Notes: generated by a model from the sequence alone, not told the origin. Counted from the first letter of the stretch, positions 9,104 to 18,230 are shown. The stretch is DNA of 64,000 nucleotides from JACKBC01 sp041391125 (GCA_041391125.1 JAWKON010000014.1:1-64000); one strand, 5' to 3'. Translations and numbers: made by a program.

Positions 9104-10036
9104 CTAATTCCCATAATAAACCCATCGGTCCGAAGTCCGGTAGACAAAGAGCGTGAGGCCGAAGACCACCATAAAGAGCAGCACAGCCAGCGCCGATGCA
9201 TAGCCCATGCGGAAATAGTTAAAGGCGTTGGTGTACAGGTGCAGCATGTAGAGCAGCGTGGCGTTGTTGGGGCCGCCGCCGGTCATAATAAAGGCGTTGT
9301 TGAAGGCTTGAAACGCCCCCACCAGATTCATGACCAGGTTGAAAAAGATGACCGGCGTCATCAGCGGCACGGTAATGCGCAACAGCCGCTGCCACAGCGT
9401 GGCGCCGTCCACCTCCGCCGCCTCGTACAGCTCCTGCGGGATGCCTTGCAAGCCAGCCAGAAAGATGACCATGGCGCCGCCAATGCTCCACAGGCTCATG
9501 ATGATCAGCGCCCACATGGCCCAATCCGGGTCGCTGAGCCAGCGGATGGCGGGCAGCCCCAGCAGCTCCAGCCCAAAATTCAGAATGCCGCGGCGCGTCT
9601 CAAAGATAAAGACCCACACAATCACCGCCGCCACCGTGGGCACCACCGATGGCAGATAGTAGACCGTGCGGTAAAAGGTGGTGCCGCGGATTTGGGCGTT
9701 GAGCATGAGCGCCAGCCCAAAGGCCGCCACAATGCCCAACGGCACGCTAAAGCCAATAAAGTAGAGCGTGTTGCTGACCGATTTCCAGAAGAGCGGGTCG
9801 CGCGTCACGGCCTCGGTGTAATTATCGATGCCCAAAAACTGGGCCGTCTTGCCGGTGGCCGCCCAGTTGGTAAAGCTGTGATAAAACGCCGAGCCAATGG
9901 GAATGGCCTCAAACAGGATAAAGGCCAGCAACCACGGCGCCACAAAGACCAGCCCCACCCAGCCGCGCAGCCGCACAGAAAGGGGACGAGAACGCGGCGC
10001 ACTGGTCACCGCGCTCCCGACTGTTGACGCCTGCAT
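9104..10036 (-). CDS. Carbohydrate ABC transporter permease (MalF/CUT1 family)
   Basis: Permease of 310 residues. A cytoplasmic N-terminus precedes the first membrane helix (LVFVAPWLLAFILFEAIPIG) and five further helices. The EAA loop reads EAAEVDGATLWQRLLRITVP, as in the MalF/UgpA class. It pairs with the MalG-like protein encoded downstream to form the channel. The start codon overlaps the stop of the solute-binding protein by one base (TGATG), so translation is probably coupled. Substrate is not readable; the adjacent enolase-superfamily enzyme suggests a sugar acid or an oligosaccharide containing one. Confidence 0.92.
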   Translation of the reverse strand: MQASTVGSAVTSAPRSRPLSVRLRGWVGLVFVAPWLLAFILFEAIPIGSAFYHSFTNWAATGKTAQFLGIDNYTEAVTRDPLFWKSVSNTLYFIGFSVPLGIVAAFGLALMLNAQIRGTTFYRTVYYLPSVVPTVAAVIVWVFIFETRRGILNFGLELLGLPAIRWLSDPDWAMWALIIMSLWSIGGAMVIFLAGLQGIPQELYEAAEVDGATLWQRLLRITVPLMTPVIFFNLVMNLVGAFQAFNNAFIMTGGGPNNATLLYMLHLYTNAFNYFRMGYASALAVLLFMVVFGLTLFVYRTSDRWVYYGN

Positions 10037-11423
10037 CAGGCTTTAGCGCTCCAGAACTCATCGACCACGGCCTGGGCTTGCGTGGCGGCATCGGCCAAGG
10101 CCTGCGCCGGGGCGGCGTCGCCAAACATGGCCGCCTGCACCGCCTGATCCACAATATCGCGAATGCGGGTGTGCTCGGGCAGAATGTTGACCGACACGTC
10201 GCTGGCCAGCGACTCCAGCACCTTGTCCCAATGCGCATTCACGTCATAATAAGCCTGATCCTCATTGACGGCCTTGATGGGCGAGGGGCGCCCCTGCTGC
10301 TGCATAAACCAGCCGCCGCCCGCCGGCTCGTAGGTGATCTCCTGAATCCACTTAAAGGCCGCGTCGCGCTTCTCTTCCGGCACGCCATTGGACATGATGT
10401 AGCCCCAGGCAAACGCCTCGCCTGAAAGCCCCTGCGACTTGGCGTCGGTGTTGCTGTCGTTATAGGGGCGCAGACTCATATCCCATTCCATATCCGGCGC
10501 AAAGGTCTGCATGTGGAAAAGATGGAGACGTTGGGGAAGTTGATCAGCTGGGCCTTGTTAAACCAGGGCTGCGCTTCGGTAGCCTCGCCCGGCCCGGCAA
10601 AAAGTCGGTCACATTCTGCACGCCGCCGTTGATCTCATTGGCAAAGTTGACCATCCACTCCAGCGTGGAGACGCCGGCCTCGGAGTCAAATGCCACGCTG
10701 CGCAAATCTTCGCTGTAGATCTGGCCGTTGTTGCAGTAGAGCCAGGCAAGAAGTCGCTGACGCCCGTGCCAGGGTTGGCGCCGATTTTGAGGATGCCCTT
10801 GTCATCCACCTCGGTGAACTCCTTGGCGACCTCTTCCAGCTCGGCCCAGGTCTGCGGAATGACGCCCTCTTTGCCGGCGTCGTTGAAGAGGTCCAGGTTG
10901 ACCAGCTCCAGCCCGGTGATGCCGCCGCCGGTGGGCATGGGCATGGAATAGAGTTCACCTTCCCAGTAGAAGTTGCCAATTTCGGACGGATAGAAGACAT
11001 TCAGGTCCAAATTATGGCTTTCCACCATGGCCGTGATGGGTACAATCAGCCCGTCGCTGGCGAACTTGAGAATTTCCGCCCGCGCCGCCATGAGCACCTC
11101 GGGCGGATCGCCGCTATTGAGGGCGGCAAAGAGATTTTCAGCCCGATTCTCAAACGGCTGCACCAGGTTGCTGATCGTAATGCCCGGATTCTCCTCCTCA
11201 AAGCGGGCGGCGATCTGGTTCATCAACTCCTCACGCGCCGCCCCCACACGTTCCAAAAGCGCACTTCAACTGGTTCGGCGCTAGCGCTGGCTGCGCCGCC
11301 ACCGGCGGCCGGCGCACTGCCTTGCGGCGGTGGCGCACAGGCCGCCAGCGCCGCCCCGGATGCGGCCATACCCAACAGCTTGAGAGCTTGACGTCGGCTG
11401 AATCTCTGATGGATCTGTTGCAT
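10036..11423 (-). pseudogene. Extracellular solute-binding protein of sugar ABC importer, multiply frameshifted
   Basis: Family 1 solute-binding lipoprotein. The ATG at 11423 has a strong GGAGGAAACC site. The N-terminus carries a twin-arginine-type lipoprotein signal (RFSRRQALKLLGMAASGA, then LAAC), so the protein is probably exported folded and lipid-anchored. The mature part starts EVRFWNVWG and continues in other frames: REELMNQIAARFEEENPGI and LEEVAKEFTEVDDKG, then WLYCNNGQIYSEDLRSVAFD, then EAFAWGYIMSNGVPEEKRDAAFKWI to the end at 10036. I see shifts near 11250, 10755, 10590 and 10515. The intact conserved blocks suggest sequence errors rather than old decay. The gene heads the importer operon with the two permeases. 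Confidence 0.85.
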
Positions 11424-11466
11424 GGTTTCCTCCTTGAATGGTTGAAAGAGTCGTCTCAGGGCACAC

Positions 11467-11491
11467 GTCCGTGGGAAACTTTCCCACGGAC
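11467..11491. promoter_or_regulatory. Perfect palindrome between enolase-family gene and binding protein
   Basis: The 12-bp arms GTCCGTGGGAAA and TTTCCCACGGAC surround one central C, 44 bases before the binding-protein ATG. It could be an operator for a sugar-responsive repressor or the base of a short terminator. It also resembles the family D repeats at 23477 and 59297. Confidence 0.45.
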
Positions 11492-11524
11492 ACTCGATAC
11501 ACGGACTACGATATTAAACTGTTC

Positions 11525-12657
11525 TTACTGGGCCAATGCGCGCAGCGCCTCTTCATCGGGCTGCACGCCAATGCCGGGGGCATCATTCAGATAGACGCAA
11601 CCGTTGCGCTCCATGTCGGCCTTGATGGGGAAGAGGGCCGATTCATCGGTAAACTGGCTGCCGTTGAGCGCGCCGGGCCAGCAAAGCCAAAAGCCAGCGC
11701 CACCTGACAGACCGCGGCCTTAGTCAGAAAACCGTCGGTCAAACCGCTGACCAGCAGGGGGAGACCGGCGGCTTGCGCCGTGGCGATCTGCTGGAGCGTG
11801 GGCCAGATGCCGCCGCTGCGCGTCACTTTGATGACCAAATAGTCGACCAGTCCCTCGGCGGCATAGTGGAAAAAGTCGGCCGGGCTGACGCTCGATTCGT
11901 CGATGGCCAGCGGCATGGAGGTGCTCCAGCGCAGTGCCCGCATCTGCTGAAGCTGGTCGGCGGGCAGCGGCTGCTCCAGCACATCCACGCCAATGTCCAC
12001 CATCCTGTGGGCCACCCGCCGCGCCGTGTGCAGATCAAAACCCTGGTTGGCGTCCGCCCACACAAAGCCATTGGGCGAAATCAGCTCTTTGACCGTCTGC
12101 GCTACCTCAATATCGGTTTCGGGCGCCACGGCGGCCTTAAAATTAAAGTGCCGAAAGCCCAGCGCCAGCCCCTCCTCCATCTCACCGTGGATCGAATCGG
12201 CATCATGGCCGGTCAGCGTGTAGGAGAGCGCCATGGTGTTGCGTTCGTTGCTGCCGCCCAGGTAGCTGCGCAGCGACAGCCCCGCTGCCCGCGCGCACAG
12301 ATCATGCACGGCAATGTCGACGGCGGCTTTGGCAATGGGCTGGCCGGTGCTCGGTCCGCGGCCAATGGCGCGGTGCATACGGCGATGCAGCTCAAAGCGA
12401 TCCGTTATAGGCAGCCCCACAATGGCCGGTCCCAAATGGTGCTGGATGGTGGAGGCCACCGTCTCCAGCGTTTCGTATGACCACTGAGAAACGGGCCGTC
12501 CTTCGCCCCAACCCACGCCACCGTCGCTGTCGGTCACTTTGACAAAGACGTGGGGCGCGGTTCCACCGGCAGCGCCGGCGGAACCCGAGGCAAAGGTGAA
12601 GGTGCGCAATACGGGGAGGCGCACGGGATAGACTTCCACGCGTTCAATCGTAGTCAT
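11525..12657 (-). pseudogene. Mandelate racemase/muconate lactonizing enzyme family protein, C-terminal frameshift
   Basis: Enolase-superfamily enzyme of about 377 residues that abstracts an alpha proton from a carboxylate. The capping domain is followed by the barrel motifs: FNFKAAV (catalytic Lys region), WADANQG (metal Asp), LEQPLP (metal Glu), AIDESS (metal Asp/Glu) and VIKVTRSGG (second Lys). The Lys/Lys pattern fits the muconate-lactonizing or dipeptide-epimerase subgroup rather than mandelate racemase. The frame from 12657 runs to about 11670. The conserved ending (NGSQFTDESALFPIKADMER and the region after it) then continues in another frame to a TAA at 11525. The ATG lies one base after the Uma2 stop codon. 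It is upstream of, and co-oriented with, the sugar importer, so it likely processes the imported substrate. Confidence 0.85.
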
Positions 12658-12658
12658 G

Positions 12659-13453
12659 TTATCCCTGGTTTTGGCCGCGCAGCCGTTCCACTTCGGCGCG
12701 CAAGCGGGCATTTTCGGCATCAGCGGCGGCTGCACGCTGTTCGGCCTGTTGGCGCTCCTGTTCGGCCCATTGTTTCTCTTGTTCAGCCTTTATGCGGGCT
12801 TCTTCATCGGTCAACAGCCGTTCGCCGGTCTGCACGTTGTAGAGACAAAGACCCTCTTCTTCATCCAAAACTAAGCGCACGCCCAACACTTTGCTTTCAT
12901 ATTCGGGCAGGCCGCCATCTTCTTCCGGCCAATCTATCAGCCCGGTTAAGGCATCTTCGTTGAGCGGCTCCATGGGCAGATAGCCATCACCGGCCAGTTC
13001 ATAAGCGGCCAACGGTGGGTCCAAATAGTCGGACGTGGGGTCATATAAAAAATATTCTTTGATGCCCAATTTGGCATAGAGCCGCATCTTCTTGACCGTA
13101 TCGTCGCGCCGTGTACTTTTGGAAGTTACTTCAAACACCACATCGGGCGTTCTGCCCTCTTGCCAGATGCGATAGGTGTTGCGACGGCGCTGCTCCACGC
13201 CCAATACGACAAAACAATCGGGCGCCACCGAGCGATTTGTATTGCCCTTCTCATAATAAATCAGCAAGTTGCCGCTGACATAGGCCTTTGTGCCGGCCAA
13301 ATAGCGCCGCAACAGATGGATCAAATAAAACATCATGTCGCGATGCAGATCGGTTTCCGCCATTGGTTTGCCATCCGATTCGGGATAATATAGGTTGTCT
13401 TCTTCTTGCTCAATTTCAAGCGGCGGCGGCAAGAGAACGGTCATCTCGGCCAT
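12659..13453 (-). CDS. Uma2 family (DUF820) PD-(D/E)XK nuclease-like protein with coiled-coil tail
   Basis: Protein of 264 residues. The Uma2 core shows the family motifs SVAPDCFVVLG (acidic residue) and PDVVFEVTSKSTRRDD (the E-x-x-x-K nuclease-like pair), then YAKLGIKEYFLYDP. The last ~60 residues (EARIKAEQEKQWAEQERQ onward) form a charged coiled coil rich in Glu, Gln and Ala, common in Chloroflexota and cyanobacterial members. The start at 13453 is fixed by a TAAGGAGG site. Biochemical function is not established for most of the family; the fold is endonuclease-like. It follows HigA by 31 bases and precedes the enolase-family gene by one base. Confidence 0.9.
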   Translation of the reverse strand: MAEMTVLLPPPLEIEQEEDNLYYPESDGKPMAETDLHRDMMFYLIHLLRRYLAGTKAYVSGNLLIYYEKGNTNRSVAPDCFVVLGVEQRRRNTYRIWQEGRTPDVVFEVTSKSTRRDDTVKKMRLYAKLGIKEYFLYDPTSDYLDPPLAAYELAGDGYLPMEPLNEDALTGLIDWPEEDGGLPEYESKVLGVRLVLDEEEGLCLYNVQTGERLLTDEEARIKAEQEKQWAEQERQQAEQRAAAADAENARLRAEVERLRGQNQG

Positions 13454-13484
13454 AAAAGCCTCCTTATCATCGGCGCCATTATCC

Positions 13485-13799
13485 CTACGCCGACAGTTCC
13501 AGAGTACGCGTCTGAATCGAATCAAGCTGTTCTGCTTCGGCCTGCTGGGCAAAATAGATATCCCAACGCATCTGCAAGTTTAGCCAAAAATCGGCCGACA
13601 TGCCAAAGAACTTGCCCAGGCGTAACGCTGTGCTAGGCGTGACGCCGCGGCGGCCATTCACAATCTCGTTGATGCGCTGATAGGGCACACCGATAGCATC
13701 TGCCAGTTCGCGCTGCGTAATATTCATCGGCGCCAAAAACTCTTCCAGCAACATCTCGCCCGGATGAGTAGGTGGTCGATGGGTTGGAATTCTAATCAT
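13485..13799 (-). CDS. higA: HigA-type antitoxin (XRE helix-turn-helix)
   Basis: Antitoxin of 104 residues. The N-terminal HPGEMLLEEFLAPMNITQRE and the helix-turn-helix with the loop PYQRINEIVNGRRGVTP are diagnostic of the HigA addiction-module family. The C-terminal extension (LRLGKFFGMSADFWLNLQMRWD) is likewise conserved. It should neutralise HigB and repress the shared promoter. It lies 14 bases downstream of higB, the usual toxin-first order. No strong ribosome site is visible, so coupling to higB translation is likely. Confidence 0.95.
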   Translation of the reverse strand: MIRIPTHRPPTHPGEMLLEEFLAPMNITQRELADAIGVPYQRINEIVNGRRGVTPSTALRLGKFFGMSADFWLNLQMRWDIYFAQQAEAEQLDSIQTRTLELSA

Positions 13800-13813
13800 T
13801 TTTGCTCTCTATT

Positions 13814-14107
13814 TCAATGATAATCAACAATTTCAACCAAATCTGGTCCCGTTTCTGTCCACGTAAAACAGATGCGATATTGCTGATTCACTCTAATACT
13901 ATGCTGCCCACTTCGTTCGCCATAGAGCGGTTCCAGTCGATTACCTGGCGGAATGCGTAATTCATCTAGAGCCACAACAGAATCAAGTTGCTCCAACTTA
14001 CGCGCTGCTATCTTCCAAAGCGCTTGTGGACAGACGCGACGGGCAGCGCTCGAATTAACGCCGTTGAAAATGTCTTCTGTACCACTATGGGCAAACGACC
14101 GTATCAT
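13814..14107 (-). CDS. higB: HigB-type toxin (RelE/ParE superfamily mRNA interferase)
   Basis: Toxin of 97 residues. It begins MIRSFAHSGTEDIFNG and has the family core LDELRIPPGNRLEPLYGER, the catalytic-site segment SIRVNQQYRICFTW and the end VEIVDYH. HigB proteins bind ribosomes and cleave mRNA. The start codon is well supported by family alignment, yet no Shine-Dalgarno sequence precedes it. Instead a promoter -10 box ends seven bases before the ATG, so the transcript may be leaderless. It is the first gene of higBA. Confidence 0.95.
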   Translation of the reverse strand: MIRSFAHSGTEDIFNGVNSSAARRVCPQALWKIAARKLEQLDSVVALDELRIPPGNRLEPLYGERSGQHSIRVNQQYRICFTWTETGPDLVEIVDYH

Positions 14108-14142
14108 GCAAGCATGATAACACGGCTTTCATGCTATGGCAA
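14103..14142 (-). promoter_or_regulatory. higBA promoter with operator palindrome over the start codon
   Basis: On the minus strand there is a -35 TTGCCA (14137-14142), a 17-base spacer and a -10 TATCAT (14114-14119). The inverted repeat ATCATGC-TT-GCATGAT (14103-14118) covers the -10 and the ATG at 14107. Its position fits a HigA operator. Expected transcription start is at or next to the ATG. Confidence 0.65.
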
Positions 14143-14160
14143 CTCATTTGTCATTATGGC

Positions 14161-15607
14161 TCATGTCGCCAACCACCACAACTGCTCCCACAGCGCACCG
14201 CCGGCATTCGACTGCGGGTCACCCGGTGTGCTGCGTCCCTCTCGAATATAGCGGGTCAGCAGATCGGTCAATTCCTCCACGATTTCGGGGTGGGCGGCGG
14301 CTACGTTTTGGCGCTCGCCAATGTCGGCATCCAAATTGTAGAGCTGGAGCGGCGGCAGACCGGCACATTCCGGTCCCGGCGCCGGATAGCTCCAGCCACC
14401 CGAACCGGCGCACATCTCCAGCTTCCAATGGCCGCGGCGGATAGAGAGCGAGCCGTCCATGGACGAATGCACGGTGGCTTCACGGATTGATTTTGCCAGT
14501 TCATCGCCACGCCAAAGCGGCAAATTACTCACGCTATCTTCGCCCGCATTCTCCGGCAGCGGCGCACCCAGCATGTCGGCGCAAGTGGCCAGCAGATCGA
14601 CCAGACAGACCGTCTCATCGCACGCGCGGCCGGGCGCAATGGTCTGTGGCCAGCGCACCAGCAGCGGAATGCGATGGCCGCCCTCATAGATGTCGGCTTT
14701 GTGGCCGCGGAAAATGTAGCTGGGGTTGTGTCCCACCGCCGCCAGTTCGTCATAATCCACGCGTGGGGAGCAGCCGTTGTCCGCCGTAAAAATCAGAATC
14801 GTGTTCTCGGTCAGCCCGCGCCGCTCCACCGCCGCCATGATCTGGCCCACCACGTCATCCACCTGCAAACAAAAATCGCCATACTCGTTGGTCCCCGATT
14901 GGCCCTGGAATTGGGGGCTGGGCAGAATGGGCGTGTGCGGCGCCGCCAGCGGAAAGTAGAGGAAGAAGGGCTCGTCGCTCTGTGCGCACTCGTCGATAAA
15001 GCCAATCGCTTTTTGGGCAAAGGTGGGCAGCACATCGGCGTGGGCAAAATCGGGGGCAATGGGGCCGGCCCGCCACATCTCTTTGCCGTCGCGGGCCTCT
15101 ATGGTGCGGTCGGGAATGGCGGTGGGTCGGTCGTTTTCCACATAGACGTATGGCGCCATATCCAGCGAGGCCGCAATGCCAAAATAATAATCAAAGCCTG
15201 CACTGGTAGGGCCGCGTACAATAGGCTGGCTGAAATCCACATCTTCTGCCGCCGAGCCATTTTTCGCCCATTCCCAGCCCAAATGCCAATTGCCCACGCA
15301 GCCAGTGCGATAACCATGTTGCTGCAAGAACGACGCCACGGTCATGCGCCCCGGCTCCAGCAGCGGGGGAGTAGCCCCAGGTGACGCCCTGCTTGAGCGC
15401 CGAGCGCCAATTGTAGCGCCCGGTCAAAATGCTGCGCGACGGCGTGCAGACTGCCGACGTGGCGTGAGCGTCACGGAAGATCATGCCGGCGGCGGCCAGC
15501 CGGTCCAGATGCCCGGTGCGGATTTTGGAGTTTTCGTTGAGGCACGACAGGTCGCCGTAGCCCATGTCGTCGGCTAGGATGTAGATTAGGTTGGGTTTGT
15601 TGTTCAT
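14161..15607 (-). pseudogene. Sulfatase (alkaline phosphatase superfamily), one frameshift
   Basis: Sulfatase of about 480 residues. The N-terminus is standard (NLIYILADDMGYGDLSC, metal Asp pair). The active-site block is CTPSRSILTGRYNWRS, in which Cys is converted to formylglycine by a separate enzyme. The frame from 15607 shifts near 15368: TWGYSP is followed one frame over by PLLEPGRMTVASFLQQHGYR. A single missing C in the run at ~15370 would restore the full gene. The rest (VGNWHLGWEW, IFTADNGCSP, GHRIPLLVRWP) is intact to the TGA at 14161. No signal peptide is evident, so it may act in the cytoplasm on imported sulfated sugars. The unknown 610-residue protein is encoded just upstream. 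Confidence 0.9.
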
Positions 15608-15631
15608 GGGTTCATCTTAATAGACGTGTAG

Positions 15632-15698
15632 GGACATGAGTTGGGGCGGGAACGCTGCCGCCTAGACATAGCCACCCCCTTCGCCCCAACTCGTGTCC
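15632..15698. repeat. Inverted repeat upstream of the sulfatase
   Basis: Arms of 17 bp (GGACATGAGTTGGGGCG against CGCCCCAACTCGTGTCC, one mismatch) are separated by 33 bases. It lies in the gap between the unknown protein and the sulfatase. Confidence 0.7.
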
Positions 15699-15730
15699 GT
15701 TCTTATAGCCATTTATGGAATATTGTTGCG

Positions 15731-17563
15731 CTACACATCAGGCGACGTCTGGATGACCAGCGCCTCCGTCAAGTCAATTTCCAACCGCCCATCTTCATAT
15801 TGACGCGCCACCGGCGAATCCAGCTTGGGCCAGCCCAACTCGCCCTGTGCGGTCCAGCGGCGCAGAGTATTCCACTCCATCAGGTCGATTTCGATGCCTA
15901 GTTGGGCGCCGTCGCGTGCGGCGACAAACGTAGCCGGTCGTTGGCCGCTGGCAGGATAGGTAAAGGGGGCGGCAATATTAACGGCGAAATGGGTCTGCGC
16001 CACCTGCTGACCAAAAGCCGCGCCATCCGCATAATCGGCTCGCTCGCCAATTTCCAAATAGTACGCGCAAACGGGCCGCCCCTGATAAAATGCGCCCGGC
16101 CAGCGCATCTCCCAAAAGCGCTTGTCCGGCCCGCGATAGTTGAATAGCTCCAGCACCAGATCGCCATCGCGCTCCACCAATTGCATCGGCGTCTCTTTGC
16201 TCAATGGCGTCAACGCCAGCGGGCGCACGGCCATGTAGACCTCGCCGCTGCCGATGACGACGGTCGCATCCAGCGTCGGCACTGGCGCGGGCAGTTGCGT
16301 GACGCGCACATCCTCAACCCAGATTTCGTCGATGTGGGCAAGCTGCGTCCAGATCAGCGCGGTCTTGGCGCTGTGGCAGTGCAGTGACAGCGGCGGCGCG
16401 TAAACGCAGATGGCGCGATTTTCGTGCTGCACGCCCAGGAAATCGCCCTCATCGGGCAGATTACGCGTTTTGGTGCGGTCGGTGGCGTGATAGGCATCGC
16501 CAAACCATTTTTCGTTGAGCACATAGCGCGTGTAGAAGACGCCGGGCCGGGCGTCGCTTTCGTTATGCACCGGATGGCGGCGATAGTGCGCCATGCAGAC
16601 GTTGGATTGACCGCCAAAGCTGCGGCTGGCCACACCCAGCGCATAGGCGGGCGTCTGAAAAGTGGTGAAGGAGAGGCCGCGTTGGCGGTCGGCGGTTTCG
16701 ACCACTTGGAAGCGTTGCGGCAGATTATCAAACAATTCACCAACCCAAGCGGGTACGGCGCCATCAGCCACCCAGCCGCGCAGCAAATTGACTTCCGGCG
16801 CCGTCTTGCAGACCACCGAGGGCTGATAGGCGCGGCTGTGCGGACCGGCCCAGCGCCCTGTGCCGCGGCCGGCGCCATCGCCGTGGATGTGCAGCGCCAT
16901 GCTGACCGCCAGCCGCGCCGTCATCTTGGCGGCCAGGTGCAATACGGCTTCGTCATCACTGTGATCCACCAGTCGCTTGAGCGCGCGCAGGCTGACCGAG
17001 GTATAGGTGGGGCTGCTGTATTCCAGCGGGTGACCGGACAGATTGGTGAAGGCCAGCCAGTCCCGCAGCTTTTGACGACCGCGTTGGGCAATGGCGGCAT
17101 CGGCCAGCAGTTGGCCGCCCAGACAGGTATTGACAATGTCCAGCGCCGTAATGTTGGTGTAGGCGACTAGCACGTCCAGCCGCGCAATTTCGGCCAGCCC
17201 CAGGCGCACGCTCGCCAGCACTTGCGCGTGCAGCGCGGGCGGCAGCCGCTCGCCGTGGCGCAGCAGCATGGGGATCAGCGCTTCCAATACAAACTCAACC
17301 GCGTTCAGGTCTTCCACTTCGGAGTCTTCCCGCATCCAGTAAAAGTTGCCCACGTGCGGGTCGGCGGGGTTGCGCTCCTGGCAGGCCAACGCCGCCGCCA
17401 GCACTTTTTGCGCCAGCGCCAGATCTTCCGGCGTCCCGTTGGCCACCAAATCCGCGCCAAAGCGGGCCGCCCGCCGCGATTCGTGGAAGGCGCCATACTC
17501 GGTGGTCTTGGCCAGCATGTTGGTTTGGGGGTTAAAGTCGGGTGGGATTGGTAAGGGGTTCAT
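15731..17563 (-). CDS. Hypothetical protein, possibly a glycan-processing alpha/alpha-toroid enzyme
   Basis: Protein of 610 residues with no family I can name. The N-terminal ~300 residues are helical with repeated alanine/leucine-rich hairpins (LALAQKVLAAALACQ, ALHAQVLASVRLGLAEIARL, LHLAAKMTARLAVSMALHIH). This resembles the alpha/alpha barrels of polysaccharide lyases and unsaturated-sugar hydrolases. The second half looks beta-rich (VYMAVRPLAL, DGDLVLELFNYRGP, FAVNIAAPFTYPASG), as in two-domain lyases. There is no signal peptide. A second ATG at 17572 is possible. It is followed on the same strand by the sulfatase, which supports a glycan role, but this is inference only. Confidence 0.65.
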   Translation of the reverse strand: MNPLPIPPDFNPQTNMLAKTTEYGAFHESRRAARFGADLVANGTPEDLALAQKVLAAALACQERNPADPHVGNFYWMREDSEVEDLNAVEFVLEALIPMLLRHGERLPPALHAQVLASVRLGLAEIARLDVLVAYTNITALDIVNTCLGGQLLADAAIAQRGRQKLRDWLAFTNLSGHPLEYSSPTYTSVSLRALKRLVDHSDDEAVLHLAAKMTARLAVSMALHIHGDGAGRGTGRWAGPHSRAYQPSVVCKTAPEVNLLRGWVADGAVPAWVGELFDNLPQRFQVVETADRQRGLSFTTFQTPAYALGVASRSFGGQSNVCMAHYRRHPVHNESDARPGVFYTRYVLNEKWFGDAYHATDRTKTRNLPDEGDFLGVQHENRAICVYAPPLSLHCHSAKTALIWTQLAHIDEIWVEDVRVTQLPAPVPTLDATVVIGSGEVYMAVRPLALTPLSKETPMQLVERDGDLVLELFNYRGPDKRFWEMRWPGAFYQGRPVCAYYLEIGERADYADGAAFGQQVAQTHFAVNIAAPFTYPASGQRPATFVAARDGAQLGIEIDLMEWNTLRRWTAQGELGWPKLDSPVARQYEDGRLEIDLTEALVIQTSPDV

Positions 17564-17610
17564 GATATGCATGTGGTATAATCAGTACAGAATTGGATGA
17601 AAATTTGTAA

Positions 17611-17686
17611 CCACTAAGCCCCCGAGGCCTGAGCCTGTCGAAGGGAACACCGGCCTTCGACTGGCTCAGGGAACAGCTTAGTAGTC
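17611..17686. repeat. Dispersed inverted repeat (CCTGAGCCTGTCGAAGG type)
   Basis: GCCTGAGCCTGTCGAAGGG and CCTTCGACTGGCTCAGGG face each other, flanked by an outer ACTAAGC/GCTTAGT pair. Very similar text is found in intergenic regions of many unrelated bacteria. It separates the divergent genes at 17563 and 17718. Confidence 0.75.
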
Positions 17687-17717
17687 ACGAAAATTTTATG
17701 TGCAACCGGCGTGCAAA

Positions 17718-18087
17718 ATGTTATCTATCGACCTGCGTCCCGAATTGAGCGAACCGTTGGAGTTGGACGCGCAAGAGTTAAATCGAAGTGTACATGAACT
17801 TGTTAATGAAGCCGTCGAACATTATCTGCGGGCTCGTCAACAGGAAAAGCTCAATCAGGAGATCGCGGCCTATGAAGCTATGCATTCCCAACTAAAGCAG
17901 AAGCACCTAGGCCGTTGGGTTGCGATTCACGATGGCCGACTGGTCGACTCCGATGCAGATGGCGCCACGCTTTACACGCATGCGGGCGGCATATGGGCGC
18001 AAAGCTGTGTTAATTCGCCAGGTAGCTGCTGAACCTATCGAGGAAATTTGGGTTCGCACACCTAGCACAGGCCGGATCGTACCATGA
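17718..18087 (+). pseudogene. Small DUF-type protein with GxWVAIHDGRLVD motif, frameshifted
   Basis: Small protein of about 122 residues when the frames are joined. The N-terminus resembles an antitoxin-like helical region (RSVHELVNEAVEHYLRARQQ). The middle has LGRWVAIHDGRLVDSDADG. The conserved end continues one frame over from about 17985 (MRAAYGRKAVLIRQVAAEPI, then EEIWVRTPSTGRIVP) to TGA at 18085-18087. A two-base loss near 17982 explains the break. In related bacteria, small proteins with this body are encoded just before a retropepsin-like protease, which matches the next gene. Function is unknown. Confidence 0.6.
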
Positions 18088-18191
18088 GAATTGCCTACAA
18101 CCAAGCATATATGCCGCCCGCGCCAACAGTTGAGATTACTTCTACCGCGCCGCTTCGAGTGCGACGCACGGCGAACGAGCTGCTTGGATAG
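18084..18191 (+). pseudogene. Truncated retropepsin-like (clan AA) aspartic protease, N-terminal fragment
   Basis: The ATG overlaps the preceding stop (ATGA). Only 35 codons follow, starting MRIAYNQAYMPPAPTVEI. This start matches how clan AA protease partners of the preceding gene family usually begin, but the catalytic DTGAD motif is absent. Recognisable sequence stops where a family B inverted repeat begins (18151), so the gene appears to be cut by the repeat. The assignment rests on a short segment and on gene order, and is tentative. Confidence 0.4.
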
Positions 18192-18230
18192 TCCATGTCA
18201 CGGACGCCGTGCAACGCACTCTGCGCTGCT
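18151..18230. repeat. Dispersed inverted repeat, family B copy 1
   Basis: The arms are GAGTGCGACGCACGG (18157-18171) and CCGTGCAACGCACTC (18207-18221), preceded by CGCTTC and followed by TGCGCT. Other copies lie at 28622-28686 and 29528-29592. This copy abuts the truncated protease fragment. Confidence 0.8.

Noticed and set aside
17700..17718. GTG start for the small DUF gene
   Set aside because: The six extra residues are not needed for the domain and no ribosome site supports them; the ATG at 17718 is used.
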